A stretch of DNA of 64,000 bases from MED660 sp002691025 (GTDB lineage: Bacteria; Myxococcota_A; UBA9160; UBA4427): contig NHDZ02000158.1 in assembly GCA_002170485.2 (NCBI GenBank), positions 1 to 64,000 of the forward strand, in the 5' to 3' direction. The stretch's first letter is position 1; each line of letters begins with the position of its first letter. Of the stretch, positions 16,144 through 25,504 are shown piece after piece. The position numbers and the translations under genes were made by a program. The notes under the pieces are model-generated. The model was given only the letters and a program-made list of their open reading frames with translations, was not told where the DNA came from and made no database searches.

Positions 16144-18828
16144 ATGACGCGCTCGCTATCTCCCAGAGTCCTCCCTAAGGCAAACGGAGTCCGTAGGGGA
16201 TCAGTCGACCCCTCGCGAACTGCCTGTCTGCTACTCGCTCTCCTGCTCGGTCTCGCCTTGGCCAACGTCGCCGGCGCGCAGGATGAATTCGGCCCGGAGG
16301 TGGAGGACCCCCTGGACGTGGTCTCCGATGAAATGGACCTGGAGGCTACGTGGTCCGACGTCGAGGAGATTCGCGTCACCGGCCAGGCCTCTTCCAATGT
16401 GCTCACCTCGGCCACCGATTCGACGACACGTTTTGATTCCGATCTGCTCGATGCGGTGGGAGCCAATGATCTGTCGGATTTGGCCAAATTCACGCCCAAT
16501 CTTGAAATCCGTACAGCGGGCGCAACTTCGCCCACGTTCTTCATTCGAGGCGTTGGGCTCAGCGACTTCAACGCCAATGCGGGCGGCGCCATCGCAATCT
16601 ACCAGGACGGTGTGGCCATGAACGCACCGGCGCTGCAACTGGGTCAGCTGTTCGACATCGGTGGCGTCGAAATCGTACGAGGGCCCCAAGGCACGGGTGC
16701 GGGTCGCAATGCCTCCGGCGGATCGATCAAGGTGACTTCAAGAAAGCCCGCCGGCGACGGCGCATCGCGAGCCTTCCTTTTGGCCTCGTACGGGAACTAC
16801 AACGCCATCAATATCGAGGGAGCCCTGGAAACGCCCATCCTCGACACCCTCTCGACGCGTGTTTCCTTCCGCGTCAACAAACGCGATGGCTGGGGGACCA
16901 ATGGCTGCGCCGGCGCGCCCCCCCTGGCGTATCGTGTGGCGAATGCGCCGGAGTTCGCCGCGGAGAACCGTTTTGTTCAGCCAGGCTTTCCTCCCTTTTG
17001 TGCGGAGCAGCAGAATCTCCCCATTGCGAATCCCAACTTTGTTCGCGGGGACCAATCGACCTATCCGGAATTCTTCCAGCTTTCGCGCGTGCCGGGTGGG
17101 CTTCCGAAAGACGTCAATGATCTCGGGGACTGGGCGGCGCGGAGCATCTTCAGGTTCCTTCCGGAAAGCAACGACTCGGAATGGCTGCTGATCGCACGCG
17201 GTAGCCAGATCGACCAGCAATCGACACTGGGGCAGGCGATCGGAACCAGCCCGGGGTTTGGGTACGGTAGAACCTCTCTAGGATACAAAGACCCAGACAT
17301 CACGGCGTTGCAGAATCAACTCATCGCAGACTGTATCGCTGCGGGCGGTACCGGGTGTAATGCTGCGACACAACCCATTCTCCAGAATGATCTGGCACGA
17401 AATCTGGACCCCCGCCCGGACCGCGGCGATTACAATCGCGTAGGTCAGACCCGGCTCAATACATGGGGCGGCTCCCTTGAGGGGACGATCCCCATCGAGG
17501 AAATGACGTTCACCAGCATCACCGCCTACGACGGTTACAAACGCTTTCGAGATCAAGACGACGACTTCACATCCGATCAGATCTTTGAAAGCATCACGAA
17601 TGACAAGGCCTGGCAGTTCAGCCAGGAAGTCAGCCTTGAAGGCCAATTGGATGAACATCTCCTGAGCTGGGAGGTCGGCGGCTACACGTTGATCCAGGAA
17701 CTGGAGTCGAACTCAGCGTTCTTCCAGAATACGGTTGAATCGAATCAAGCCTACCAAGAGCAACTCTACAGCTTTGCCTTCTATGCGGACTTCAGCTGGC
17801 AGTTTTCCGAGACCTTGACCCTGGAGGGCGGCGCTCGGTACAACTGGGAGGAGAAGACATTTGACTTCGAGTTCATCGCCGCGACTCCGGCCAACTCGCA
17901 AGGTTTCACCCAGACAGAGGTCTGGCAGGCCCCAACGGGGAGCGTGAGTCTGCTCTATGAGCCATTGGAGAATCTCTCGTTCTCCTGGAAATACAGCCGC
18001 GGATGGAAAGGCGGCCAGTTCAATGCCTCGGCGACCTCGCTGAATACCCGACCCGCAGATCCGGAGAGCATCGATGCCTTCGAACTCGGGTGGAGCGGGT
18101 ACTTCTGGGAGGACCGTGTGGGCGTGACCGGTTCTCTCTTCTACTACATGTACAACGATTACCAGGTCTTCGTCGTCGAAGATAGCCCGGGCGCCTTTCC
18201 CCAGGAAATCATCATCAACGCCAATGCGGCGCAGAACTACGGTGCGGAAGTCGAGGCGCGCATCTCGCCGCTCCTCTACATCGTTCCGGAGGAGATGGAG
18301 AATCTTCTGGTGACTGTGCGTTTCGGCTGGCTGAATACCCAGTTCCTCGACTTCACCCAGGACATCATTCGTGTCGTCAAAACAGGATTCGGCCAGCAAG
18401 CAAGGGCACTCCCGATCACGGCCGACTACAGTGGAAACCCGCTCATCAATGCACCCGAATTCAAAGTCAGCCTCGGCGTCGAATGGGAATTCTCCTTGGG
18501 GGACCTCGGCTATATCACCCCTCGGTATGACGGAAGCTGGTCCGATTTCGTCGCCTTCGGCCCGAATGGCGGTCGAGGATCCATTGACGGCACGGGTGAG
18601 TCCAGACTTCCCGACATGGCCATCGGTCAGGAGGCCTTCTGGCTCCACAACGTGAGTTTCATCTATCAGCCGCCCATCCCCAATGTGGAGGTCATGGGCT
18701 GGGTACGAAACGTTTCGGACGCCAGCTACAAGAGCTTCGCCTACGACGCCTCCTTCTTCGCCAATCTCACCGTGAACTGGGTGGGAGAACCCCGCACCTT
18801 CGGTGGTTCGGTGCGGCTCACCTTCTAG
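16144..18828 (+). CDS. TonB-dependent outer-membrane receptor
   Basis: About 894 residues from ATG 16144. The signal peptide ends near LALANVAGA before QDEFGPEV. The plug domain contains SDLAKFTPNLEIR, FFIRGVG, IYQDGVAM and VEIVRGPQGTGAGRNASGG. A 22-stranded-type barrel follows, and the C-terminus ends in GGSVRLTF with the terminal Phe needed for BAM insertion. The family imports siderophores, vitamins, glycans or other bulky ligands using TonB energy. The plug is most like the broad iron-complex/xenobiotic receptor group often found in catabolic clusters. No TonB, ExbB or ExbD gene is in the window. The start is uncertain: ATG 16081 would add 21 residues and ATG 15985 would add 53 but lies in the operator. 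Shared control with the SpdH-like unit is inferred from that operator. Confidence 0.92.
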   Translation: MTRSLSPRVLPKANGVRRGSVDPSRTACLLLALLLGLALANVAGAQDEFGPEVEDPLDVVSDEMDLEATWSDVEEIRVTGQASSNVLTSATDSTTRFDSDLLDAVGANDLSDLAKFTPNLEIRTAGATSPTFFIRGVGLSDFNANAGGAIAIYQDGVAMNAPALQLGQLFDIGGVEIVRGPQGTGAGRNASGGSIKVTSRKPAGDGASRAFLLASYGNYNAINIEGALETPILDTLSTRVSFRVNKRDGWGTNGCAGAPPLAYRVANAPEFAAENRFVQPGFPPFCAEQQNLPIANPNFVRGDQSTYPEFFQLSRVPGGLPKDVNDLGDWAARSIFRFLPESNDSEWLLIARGSQIDQQSTLGQAIGTSPGFGYGRTSLGYKDPDITALQNQLIADCIAAGGTGCNAATQPILQNDLARNLDPRPDRGDYNRVGQTRLNTWGGSLEGTIPIEEMTFTSITAYDGYKRFRDQDDDFTSDQIFESITNDKAWQFSQEVSLEGQLDEHLLSWEVGGYTLIQELESNSAFFQNTVESNQAYQEQLYSFAFYADFSWQFSETLTLEGGARYNWEEKTFDFEFIAATPANSQGFTQTEVWQAPTGSVSLLYEPLENLSFSWKYSRGWKGGQFNASATSLNTRPADPESIDAFELGWSGYFWEDRVGVTGSLFYYMYNDYQVFVVEDSPGAFPQEIIINANAAQNYGAEVEARISPLLYIVPEEMENLLVTVRFGWLNTQFLDFTQDIIRVVKTGFGQQARALPITADYSGNPLINAPEFKVSLGVEWEFSLGDLGYITPRYDGSWSDFVAFGPNGGRGSIDGTGESRLPDMAIGQEAFWLHNVSFIYQPPIPNVEVMGWVRNVSDASYKSFAYDASFFANLTVNWVGEPRTFGGSVRLTF

Positions 18829-18882
18829 CCAAGAGCAGAAGAGCAAGGGACCCGCGATCGAGCCGTCACCGAGCCCGGCCGT

Positions 18883-20298
18883 CTATGGGATCTGATAACC
18901 CAGCGCGCGCAACTGATTGAGCTGGATTTCATCGATCTCCAACGGCGGCGCCGCGTCTCCCCAGGGTGGATCGGGGCTGTGGTCGATGTATGCACGGGTC
19001 ATGCCCCGCAAACGCTCGACCTCATCGGGATGCTTGCTCAGTACATTCTCGAGTTCGTCGGGGTCTTCCGAAGCGTCGAAGAGTTCCAGGATCGGCGGTT
19101 GGTTGGGGACCGTCGTATACGAAAATCGCATGTCGCCATCGGCGAGAACCACGTGAGGCGCACTCTCGCGATCGCGCTGACCCCAATGTTGATCCAGATG
19201 GGCGATGGCGGGCTGCTCACGCTCCGGCAAAGGCTCACCGCGCATCGCCGCCAGGAGTTCCGGAACGCGAGACTGCCCGTCCACCCCTTCCATGGCGGGC
19301 AAGCCCAGCAGATCCAGGACCGTGGGCCAGATGTCGATGTTCTCCGTCCGCGCCGAGATCTCGATCCCCGAATCGACCTGGAAGGGGAAACTCAGGATGA
19401 ATGGAACCTCGGTGGTTTCGGGATAGACATAACGCGCATGCCCCTCAAGACCTCTCTCACTGAACGCTTCACCGTGGTCGGATGCGAAGATGATCAGCGT
19501 ATTTTCGCGGTATCCGTTCTCATTCAGATACTCAAGCAATTTTTCCAGCACCACATTGGTTCGGAGAATTGCATTGTCGTAGTTGTCCTCGAATCCGGTT
19601 CCAAACTGGGCCGTCTCCTCATCGTAGAGATATTCGTGGATATCCATGAAATGGAGGTAGAGGAACCAGCGCTCATGCCCGTGCACATCGAGAAACTCCT
19701 CGGTGGCATGCAGGAGGTCGTCATCCGATCCGCCATGACGAACCGTCGGATTTTCACGCCGCACGCCCGGTGCGACATTCCTGGAGAGCGGACGTTCGTA
19801 GACCTCAAAACCCTGAGCGAACCCGAAATTCGGCGCCACCCAGCCATTCCTGTAGACCCCCGTAGTCCGGAAGCCGGCCTCCTGGAGAATCTCAGCGGGC
19901 AGCATGGCCGCTTCGGGGAGCGCATCTTCGTAGCGAGTGATTTTCGAGCGAGCCGGGTAGAGGGAGGTCCACATCGAAGCCATGGAACACTTCGTCCAGG
20001 ACGACTGGGAGAGGTGCTTCGCAAAACGAGCCCCGCTCCCGGCCAGCGCATCGATGGTGGGGCTGGTATCCCGCTCGTAACCGTAACTACCGAGGTGATG
20101 AGCGCGCAGCGTATCGACGAGGATGAACAGCACGTTCAGATCGTCGCGTTCGGCCAAGGCCTCGAGATCCTCCGCTGAGCCAACGGGACGCGGATCCTCA
20201 CCGACAAGCCTGACATCGACGAACAGGAACAGAACGCCTGCCACGGCCACGAGAATGAAGAGCAAGGGACGTTTTAGAGATCGCTTTTTGGTCGACAT
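18883..20298 (-). CDS. Sulfatase-fold (alkaline phosphatase superfamily) membrane-anchored hydrolase with Thr nucleophile
   Basis: A 471-residue protein with an N-terminal transmembrane anchor (residues 11-28) and a periplasmic alkaline-phosphatase-fold domain. Metal-binding landmarks are FILVDTLRAHHLGSYGY (from about 58) and ASDHGEAFSERGLEGHA. Type I sulfatases carry CxPxR at the nucleophile; here the aligned stretch is WTKCSMAS (101-108), putting Thr102 at the nucleophile position and Cys at the usual Pro position. This makes a formylglycine sulfatase unlikely and favours a phosphohydrolase or phosphoglycerol-transferase-like reaction. It is transcribed away from the TPR lipoprotein gene over an AT-rich 106-bp gap. 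The substrate is unknown. Confidence 0.82.
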   Translation of the reverse strand: MSTKKRSLKRPLLFILVAVAGVLFLFVDVRLVGEDPRPVGSAEDLEALAERDDLNVLFILVDTLRAHHLGSYGYERDTSPTIDALAGSGARFAKHLSQSSWTKCSMASMWTSLYPARSKITRYEDALPEAAMLPAEILQEAGFRTTGVYRNGWVAPNFGFAQGFEVYERPLSRNVAPGVRRENPTVRHGGSDDDLLHATEEFLDVHGHERWFLYLHFMDIHEYLYDEETAQFGTGFEDNYDNAILRTNVVLEKLLEYLNENGYRENTLIIFASDHGEAFSERGLEGHARYVYPETTEVPFILSFPFQVDSGIEISARTENIDIWPTVLDLLGLPAMEGVDGQSRVPELLAAMRGEPLPEREQPAIAHLDQHWGQRDRESAPHVVLADGDMRFSYTTVPNQPPILELFDASEDPDELENVLSKHPDEVERLRGMTRAYIDHSPDPPWGDAAPPLEIDEIQLNQLRALGYQIP

Positions 20299-20404
20299 AG
20301 AGCAACAGTTTATCTAAGTAATATAATTAGTCTAATTCAAGATCATAGAGTATCGTCGCAAAATGATGCGCTTACCGGCCCTCGGATCAGGTGGAAACCG
20401 ACCC

Positions 20405-22570
20405 ATGACCCAGTTATCCCGCTTTGGGACCTCAGTCCTTCTACTCCTACTCATTCTATCTTTCTCCTTACTCAGCGGCTGCAGCGGATCGAGCGATGCC
20501 GATCAGGCGGCAGCGCTCCAGAAAGCCGGCCAGTTCGAGCAATCCCTCGAGCCGTTGAGACGTGCCCTTGAAAAGGATCCGGACAACCGGGAACTCCACT
20601 ACCGGAAAGGCGTGGCGCTGGCCCAGATGGGACGCCCCACGGAAGCCGTCTGGTCCCTGAGAAAGGCCATGGAAGACCCTGAATGGCTCTCACGGGCTGG
20701 ACTGGTACTGGCCTCGGCTGCGTTCAGGGCACAAAACAACGAAATCGCGCTTGAGACGGTGGACCGGGTGCTGGCCGAAGATCCGGAAAACGTGGATGGC
20801 CTCGTGATCCGGGCCAATATCCGGCTCGCCCTGCGATCGCAGTTCGAAGAGGCGCTCGAAGATGCAGAACGGGCCCTTGAGATCGACCCGGATCGACGCG
20901 AAGCGAGCATGGCGCGAGTCGTGGCTCTGCTCGGCCTGGAACGGGCCGAGGAGGCCGGCGAAGCGCTGATCGCAATGGAGATTTCGGCGGACGATGAGAG
21001 CGTCAACCCCAAGGTAGCGGCGCGGCTCTGCGCGGCTCGGTCGGTCTTTGTCAACGAGAAGGGCGACCCGGAAGCAGCCGCAGAGTCCTTTCACGACTGC
21101 CTGGAGAAATTCCCGACCGATTCTCAGGTGATCAACAACGCGCTTGAGTTCTTCGACGACTCCGGGGATGGCGCGCAGTCGATCGAGATCCTGCGACAAG
21201 TCCTTGAAGAGCAACCCCTTGCCCTCTCCTATCGATCTCAACTGGCCGGCCGACTGCGTGCCCTGGGTCAGGTGTCCGAGGCCGAGGAACTCCTGCAAGC
21301 AGCGACAGAGCAGGATACAGCGACCCCCGAGGCCGCCTGGGTGGAGTTGGCTCGGCATCATGCTGCGCTGGGAGATATTCCCGCCATGGCGATTGCCTAC
21401 CAACGAGCCGTCGACGTAGCCAAAGATCCAACTGCGGATCTCCGATTCGCGGCGGCGGATGCTCTTCTCGGCGCTCAGCGGTTCGATGAAGCGCTCGCCG
21501 CGGGCCAGGCCCTTGATCTTCCCGTTCACCGGGACCTGATCGTGGGCCGCGTCCTGTATGAACGTCGCGAAATGAAGGAAGCGCTTGAGCGGATCGAAGC
21601 CGCGATTCGACTCTGGCCGGAAAATCCCGGGGCACGCTATTACGCTGCGCTGGCCGCAGAGCGACTCGGCGATTTTGATCGAGCCATCGAGGATTATCGA
21701 TATTCGATTCGATCGGACGCGGCGGTCACCGACGCGCGATACCGACTGGCCATGCTCTACGAAGCCGAAGGTCGATACGACAGAGCTGTTACGGCGGCCT
21801 CAAGCGCCACCGGGCGCGCACCGATCGACGCCGAGGCGACCATGATCGCCGTCCGCGCCGCAGCCAGTGGCGGCCTCCAGGACCGCATCAAGCCCCTTTT
21901 GAAGAGTCTGCGAGGGGTCGATACCCTGCAAGCGCGTGGCCTGATCGCTCTCGCCGAGGGAACTCAAGTCCGCATGGGCCCCGATGAGGCAGCCGCTCTC
22001 CTGGCTGATGCCGAGAATCTGAACTTTTCCCATGCCGGAAATACCGGTCTGCTGAGAGCGCTCGTCGTGTATCGTGGCTCAAAAGAGGGGGACGGAACCA
22101 TTTCCTCTGCTCTGCAGGCCGGCCTGAAGCGGCATCCGGATGTGGCGGATTTTCATGAAATTCAGGGACTCTGGCTTGAGCAGACCGGAGCGCCGGCCGC
22201 TGAGGCGCGTGCCGCGTTCGAGCGAGCGGTGGAGATCAACCCCGATCACGAGCACGCGCTTCTTGGGCTCGCGCGACTGGAGGCCGCCCAGGGTCGGGTC
22301 GAGGAAGCCGATCTGCTCCTGGCTCGAGCCGCCGAAGCCTCGCCTGAGTCGGATGCGCCTTGGCGTGCCGCAGCGGAGTTGTGGACCCAGGCCGGCCAAC
22401 CCGAGAAGACCGAGCAGGCCCTTGAAGAACTGCTCCACCGAAACCCCTATGACGGGCGCGCGGCGGCGACCCTGGCCTCGCTCCGCAGGAATCGAAGTTT
22501 GGCCGACGCGCGAACTTTGGAACTGGAAGCGCGAGCGGCCCGTTTCGACCCCGAGGCGAAACGCCCCTGA
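20405..22570 (+). CDS. TPR-repeat lipoprotein
   Basis: About 721 residues from ATG 20405, which gives a clean lipoprotein signal (lipobox LLSGC, Cys26). The mature part is almost entirely tetratricopeptide repeats, recognisable from motifs such as ALEKDPDNRELHYRKGVAL, ALEIDPDRREASM and AVEINPDHEHALLGLARLE, so it is a scaffold for protein-protein contacts at a membrane. A long TPR lipoprotein (PrsT) is a known component of PEP-CTERM/exosortase systems, and the next gene downstream encodes a PEP-CTERM-like protein, so that link is plausible but not shown. An in-frame ATG at 20363 would add 14 residues. It is divergent from the sulfatase-fold gene. Confidence 0.87.
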   Translation: MTQLSRFGTSVLLLLLILSFSLLSGCSGSSDADQAAALQKAGQFEQSLEPLRRALEKDPDNRELHYRKGVALAQMGRPTEAVWSLRKAMEDPEWLSRAGLVLASAAFRAQNNEIALETVDRVLAEDPENVDGLVIRANIRLALRSQFEEALEDAERALEIDPDRREASMARVVALLGLERAEEAGEALIAMEISADDESVNPKVAARLCAARSVFVNEKGDPEAAAESFHDCLEKFPTDSQVINNALEFFDDSGDGAQSIEILRQVLEEQPLALSYRSQLAGRLRALGQVSEAEELLQAATEQDTATPEAAWVELARHHAALGDIPAMAIAYQRAVDVAKDPTADLRFAAADALLGAQRFDEALAAGQALDLPVHRDLIVGRVLYERREMKEALERIEAAIRLWPENPGARYYAALAAERLGDFDRAIEDYRYSIRSDAAVTDARYRLAMLYEAEGRYDRAVTAASSATGRAPIDAEATMIAVRAAASGGLQDRIKPLLKSLRGVDTLQARGLIALAEGTQVRMGPDEAAALLADAENLNFSHAGNTGLLRALVVYRGSKEGDGTISSALQAGLKRHPDVADFHEIQGLWLEQTGAPAAEARAAFERAVEINPDHEHALLGLARLEAAQGRVEEADLLLARAAEASPESDAPWRAAAELWTQAGQPEKTEQALEELLHRNPYDGRAAATLASLRRNRSLADARTLELEARAARFDPEAKRP

Positions 22571-22695
22571 GGGAAAAGGTCAGACCCGGCTTCGTTTCAC
22601 AAATGCGAGAGTATGGATAAAAGCTTTTTCTTTTCGATTACTTAGAAAATCTTTTCGTCTTTCTTGGCCTCGACTCCCAGGTCCTCCAGATGGCT

Positions 22696-22713
22696 ACATG
22701 TCATCTGACCTTT
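22696..22713. promoter_or_regulatory. Third match to the operator sequence
   Basis: ACATGTCATCTGACCTTT matches the palindrome at 2238-2255 in 15 of 18 positions, with the left half-site ACATGTCAT complete. It lies 135 bp before the PEP-CTERM-like gene at 22848. The degenerate right half and the intervening hairpin reduce confidence that it is used. Confidence 0.4.
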
Positions 22714-22726
22714 TTTTTTCGCCCAA

Positions 22727-22755
22727 GGCCATTTTTTCCCCAAAAAAAAATGGCC
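22727..22755 (+). terminator. GGCCATTTTTT/AAAAAATGGCC hairpin
   Basis: GGCCATTTTTT (22727-22737) pairs with AAAAAATGGCC (22745-22755) over a seven-base loop, downstream of the TPR gene. An additional run of nine T lies just upstream (from 22711). It may terminate the TPR transcript. A TATAAT hexamer at 22762-22767 directly after the hairpin is a candidate -10 element for the PEP-CTERM-like gene. Confidence 0.55.
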
Positions 22756-22847
22756 TGTGCGTATAATGATTTAACTGATTAGACAGAAGTCCGATGCTGG
22801 TGCGGATCAGTGCAACAGCATCCCACTAAATTACCCACGGGAGATAC

Positions 22848-23969
22848 ATGAAAATGCGAGAAATCGAATCCATGGCTCGGCGATGGGCAGCTCCGCTCGC
22901 GGGTGCCTTGCTCATTGTGTTATTGGCCGGTGCGGCCAACGCGGCGAAGTACTTCACCGTCACAACCGAACAGAGCAACCTGACCTACCAAACCGGTAGC
23001 TCGGTCTTGCCGATTCTCGGCAATCTGCCGACCTCCTATGGAGGCACACCTGCCCTTCGATGGCGACCGCAGGGTTCCCCCATCATCACAGGAACGGGCA
23101 CGAGCCCGGTGAGCCTGACGGTCCCGCCCGGACTCATCAACTTCGCGCCCCCTTATCCGGTCATCCTGCCTGTTCCCTCACTCCCGACGTACATTCAGTT
23201 CACGACGGGTCTGGCCGCCTATGCGCCGAATGGGTCAACTGCGAACTTCGCGCCCGGAACCAAGACCTCACGTCCGGCGAACTTCTCCTGGTGCCCCGGC
23301 GCAAGCGCGAATCCGGCCTGTACCACCGTCCTCGCCGGCGGCTCGCAGGGTTCCGTCTCCGCCATCGTCAAATACCAGTCCGGTCTGGCAGGGCCGCAGT
23401 ATGGCGGCACGATGAAGATCCTCAATACCGGGCCTTTCCAGTGGTACACGGTTGAAGCCACGGCTCCGACCTACAAGGTTCGACAGCAGGGCTATGATGT
23501 AGGGTCAGCGCCGAACACGATTATCGGCGGGGGCGCTTACTCAAACTACGACGTCGCCACAGCGGGAGCCGGAGACAAGATCTTCGCCAGCCCCCCGCTT
23601 GTTCCGACCTACTACGGGGCCTACAACATCATCACCGACCCGGGCACCGCCATTTCGACCGCTCCGGGCCTCAGCTCCAAGGGCTGGGGATTCCCCTTCA
23701 CCACGGGCACCGTCTACATCAAGGTTCCGTGGTACCCGGGACCGTACAAGACCATCACGGGCATGGGTGCGGACAACCGAACGCCGGCGGGCGCGGGCAA
23801 CATCAGCATGGTGGCCGGCGGTGTGCTCACGGGTGATTCGGGCCTGGTCGTCCCGCAGTTGATCACTTTCACGATCAATGTGCCGGAAGCAGAAGAGATC
23901 TCGATGTTTGCGGCTGGTGTGGGCCTCCTCGGTCTCATCGGACTCGTACGACGACGGGCTTCTGCCTAG
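22848..23969 (+). CDS. Secreted protein with PEP-CTERM-like sorting signal
   Basis: A 373-residue protein. The ATG follows GGGAGA; the signal peptide runs to about ANAAK (residues 27-32). The mature region is rich in Gly, Pro, Thr and Ser with few charged residues and no recognised domain. The last 30 residues have the tripartite sorting signal: PEAEE, a hydrophobic helix (FAAGVGLLGLIGL) and a basic RRR tail, as in exosortase substrates. Such proteins are cleaved and moved to the outer surface, often with extracellular polysaccharide. No exosortase gene is in the window. Promoter candidates and a short inverted repeat (GATGCTG/CAGCATC, 22793-22822) lie upstream. Confidence 0.8.
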   Translation: MKMREIESMARRWAAPLAGALLIVLLAGAANAAKYFTVTTEQSNLTYQTGSSVLPILGNLPTSYGGTPALRWRPQGSPIITGTGTSPVSLTVPPGLINFAPPYPVILPVPSLPTYIQFTTGLAAYAPNGSTANFAPGTKTSRPANFSWCPGASANPACTTVLAGGSQGSVSAIVKYQSGLAGPQYGGTMKILNTGPFQWYTVEATAPTYKVRQQGYDVGSAPNTIIGGGAYSNYDVATAGAGDKIFASPPLVPTYYGAYNIITDPGTAISTAPGLSSKGWGFPFTTGTVYIKVPWYPGPYKTITGMGADNRTPAGAGNISMVAGGVLTGDSGLVVPQLITFTINVPEAEEISMFAAGVGLLGLIGLVRRRASA

Positions 23970-24019
23970 CAAGGATGAACACGGGCCGCGACAACGGNCT
24001 CTGTGTTTGACGTTCGAAA

Positions 24020-24056
24020 AAGTGCCGCGTTCAGGACCAACCTGGGCGCGGCACTT
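24020..24056 (+). terminator. Long stable hairpin after the PEP-CTERM-like gene
   Basis: AAGTGCCGCG (24020-24029) pairs with CGCGGCACTT (24047-24056). Two G-T wobbles and an inner CAGG/CCTG extend the stem to about 16 pairs around the loop ACCAA. The hairpin follows the stop of the upstream gene by about 50 bp. There is no clear T-run, so it may act as an mRNA 3' stabiliser or a terminator. Confidence 0.6.
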
Positions 24057-24147
24057 GCTACTCTGGCGAAAGGCTACGGCGAAACGCGCCTTTCCCCACC
24101 GCCTCAAGAGGTGGACTCCAAACCATGAACAAGCGGAGCTTGATCTG

Positions 24148-25434
24148 ATGTCAGTGTATGAGAGACGACGCCTTCTTACGTCAGTACAACGGCGGGTCTT
24201 TGGCTCACGTACCTACCTACTCATCGCTGGTCTCGCGTTCCTCTTCTGCGCCCCGGGATGTGACGGACAGAAAAGTGCTCCGCAATCGGATCGCGTACCC
24301 GAGTACGAGAACTTGACCTCCGCTGTCGCGGACGCGATGTCCGTCGAAGATCCACTGGCCCGCGCAGCTCAGCTGGCCACGGCTCTACAGGGCTTCAATG
24401 AGGAGTCACTCGGAGAGGTCCGAGAGGCCCAGGCCCTGATCGAAGGTGGCCTTCCTGGCTCCCAGACCGTGGAACTCGCTCTGCTGGTCGATTGGTGGGC
24501 TCGCTACGACCCCGATGGGGCCTTCACCTGGCTGAAGACCAACCGACGGCAGGGAAACCCCGTGATCTTGACGAGCCTCGTTTACTCCTGGGCGAGTCGA
24601 GAACCCGTCTTTGCCAGCATGGGGATCGANGTACTTTCGCCAAGGCAACAGGAAGCACATCAAGTCGTCAGCGCTCTCGTGCAGGGATGGAATGCTTCCG
24701 GAGCGCCAGGCNTGGAGGAGTACCTCATCGGGTTGAGATCGGACGTCAGTCGTCAGATCGCACTCACGGATCTCGCCGTCGACAAGGTCAAGCGTGGCGG
24801 CATTGATGACACGATTCTCTGGGTCGAGGCCCTGCCCGACGGCTCAGNCGGTGATTTCAAACAGCTCGCCTACCGTCGCGTCGCGGGCGCAATCGCCGGA
24901 GTGGATCCGATTCGGGCGGCCGCCTGGGTAGAAAGTGAGCGCGATGGACCCTGGAGAGACGGTCTGGCCCGAGCGGTCTCACAGAAATGGGCTCAAGAGG
25001 ATGGCCAAGCCGCCATGGAGTGGCTGCGCGGTCTCCCCGACCCCGAGTCGATCGATGTCGCTCGGGCCTTCGAGGAAAGCTATCGCACCTGGNTGANCNG
25101 GGACCGAGAGGCGGCCCGGGCTTGGNTGCCGGAACAAGAANTCGACGTGTCCCTCGACCCGGTTCTGGCCGTGTATTCTCGTNGCCTTGCCCGCGAGGAT
25201 NCCGAGAGCGCCATCCCCTGGGCCGGNCGTATCACCGAGCCGGTTCGGCGAGAAGAAACGCTGGAAAAGATCGCTCAGGCCTGGATGCATCAGAATCCCG
25301 CGGCGGCCAGCGCCTGGCTGGAAAAGGGTGAGATTCCGGAAGTNGCCGTTCNACGCATCCATGCGTCCCTTGAAAGNNCCAAGGAAAGAGCGAGGCAAAG
25401 AGCGAGCAGGAAACGGNCTNAANCCGGGNAATAN
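24148..25434 (+). CDS. Helical-repeat lipoprotein, unknown function (3' end uncertain)
   Basis: The ATG 24148 (GGAG nine bases before) gives a lipoprotein signal ending in CAPGC (Cys38). The mature part consists of repeated alpha-helical units with a recurring pattern of Trp-Ala, Asp-Pro or Asn-Pro, and Ala-Ala-x-x-Trp-Leu (for example DPDGAFTWLKT, DPIRAAAWVES, NPAAASAWLEK), suggesting a solenoid. Many ambiguous bases lie in the 3' half. Two codons near the end read NAA (25420 and 25429) and one reads TAN (25432), so the true stop may be hidden by an N; without it the frame runs on over the convergent PDZ gene. I place the end at about 25434. It may belong with the PEP-CTERM/TPR surface proteins upstream; no function is assigned. 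Confidence 0.65.
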
Positions 25435-25504
25435 AGCCCTGCCCGAAAGCATGGACTCTGCTCGAATCCGACGTACAACGAAACGAGCGGATCNANGANG
25501 CCGT

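Noticed and set aside
18979..20178. 399-residue plus-strand frame opposite the sulfatase-fold gene
   Set aside because: No motif and no start signal; the minus-strand protein has conserved metal-binding motifs.
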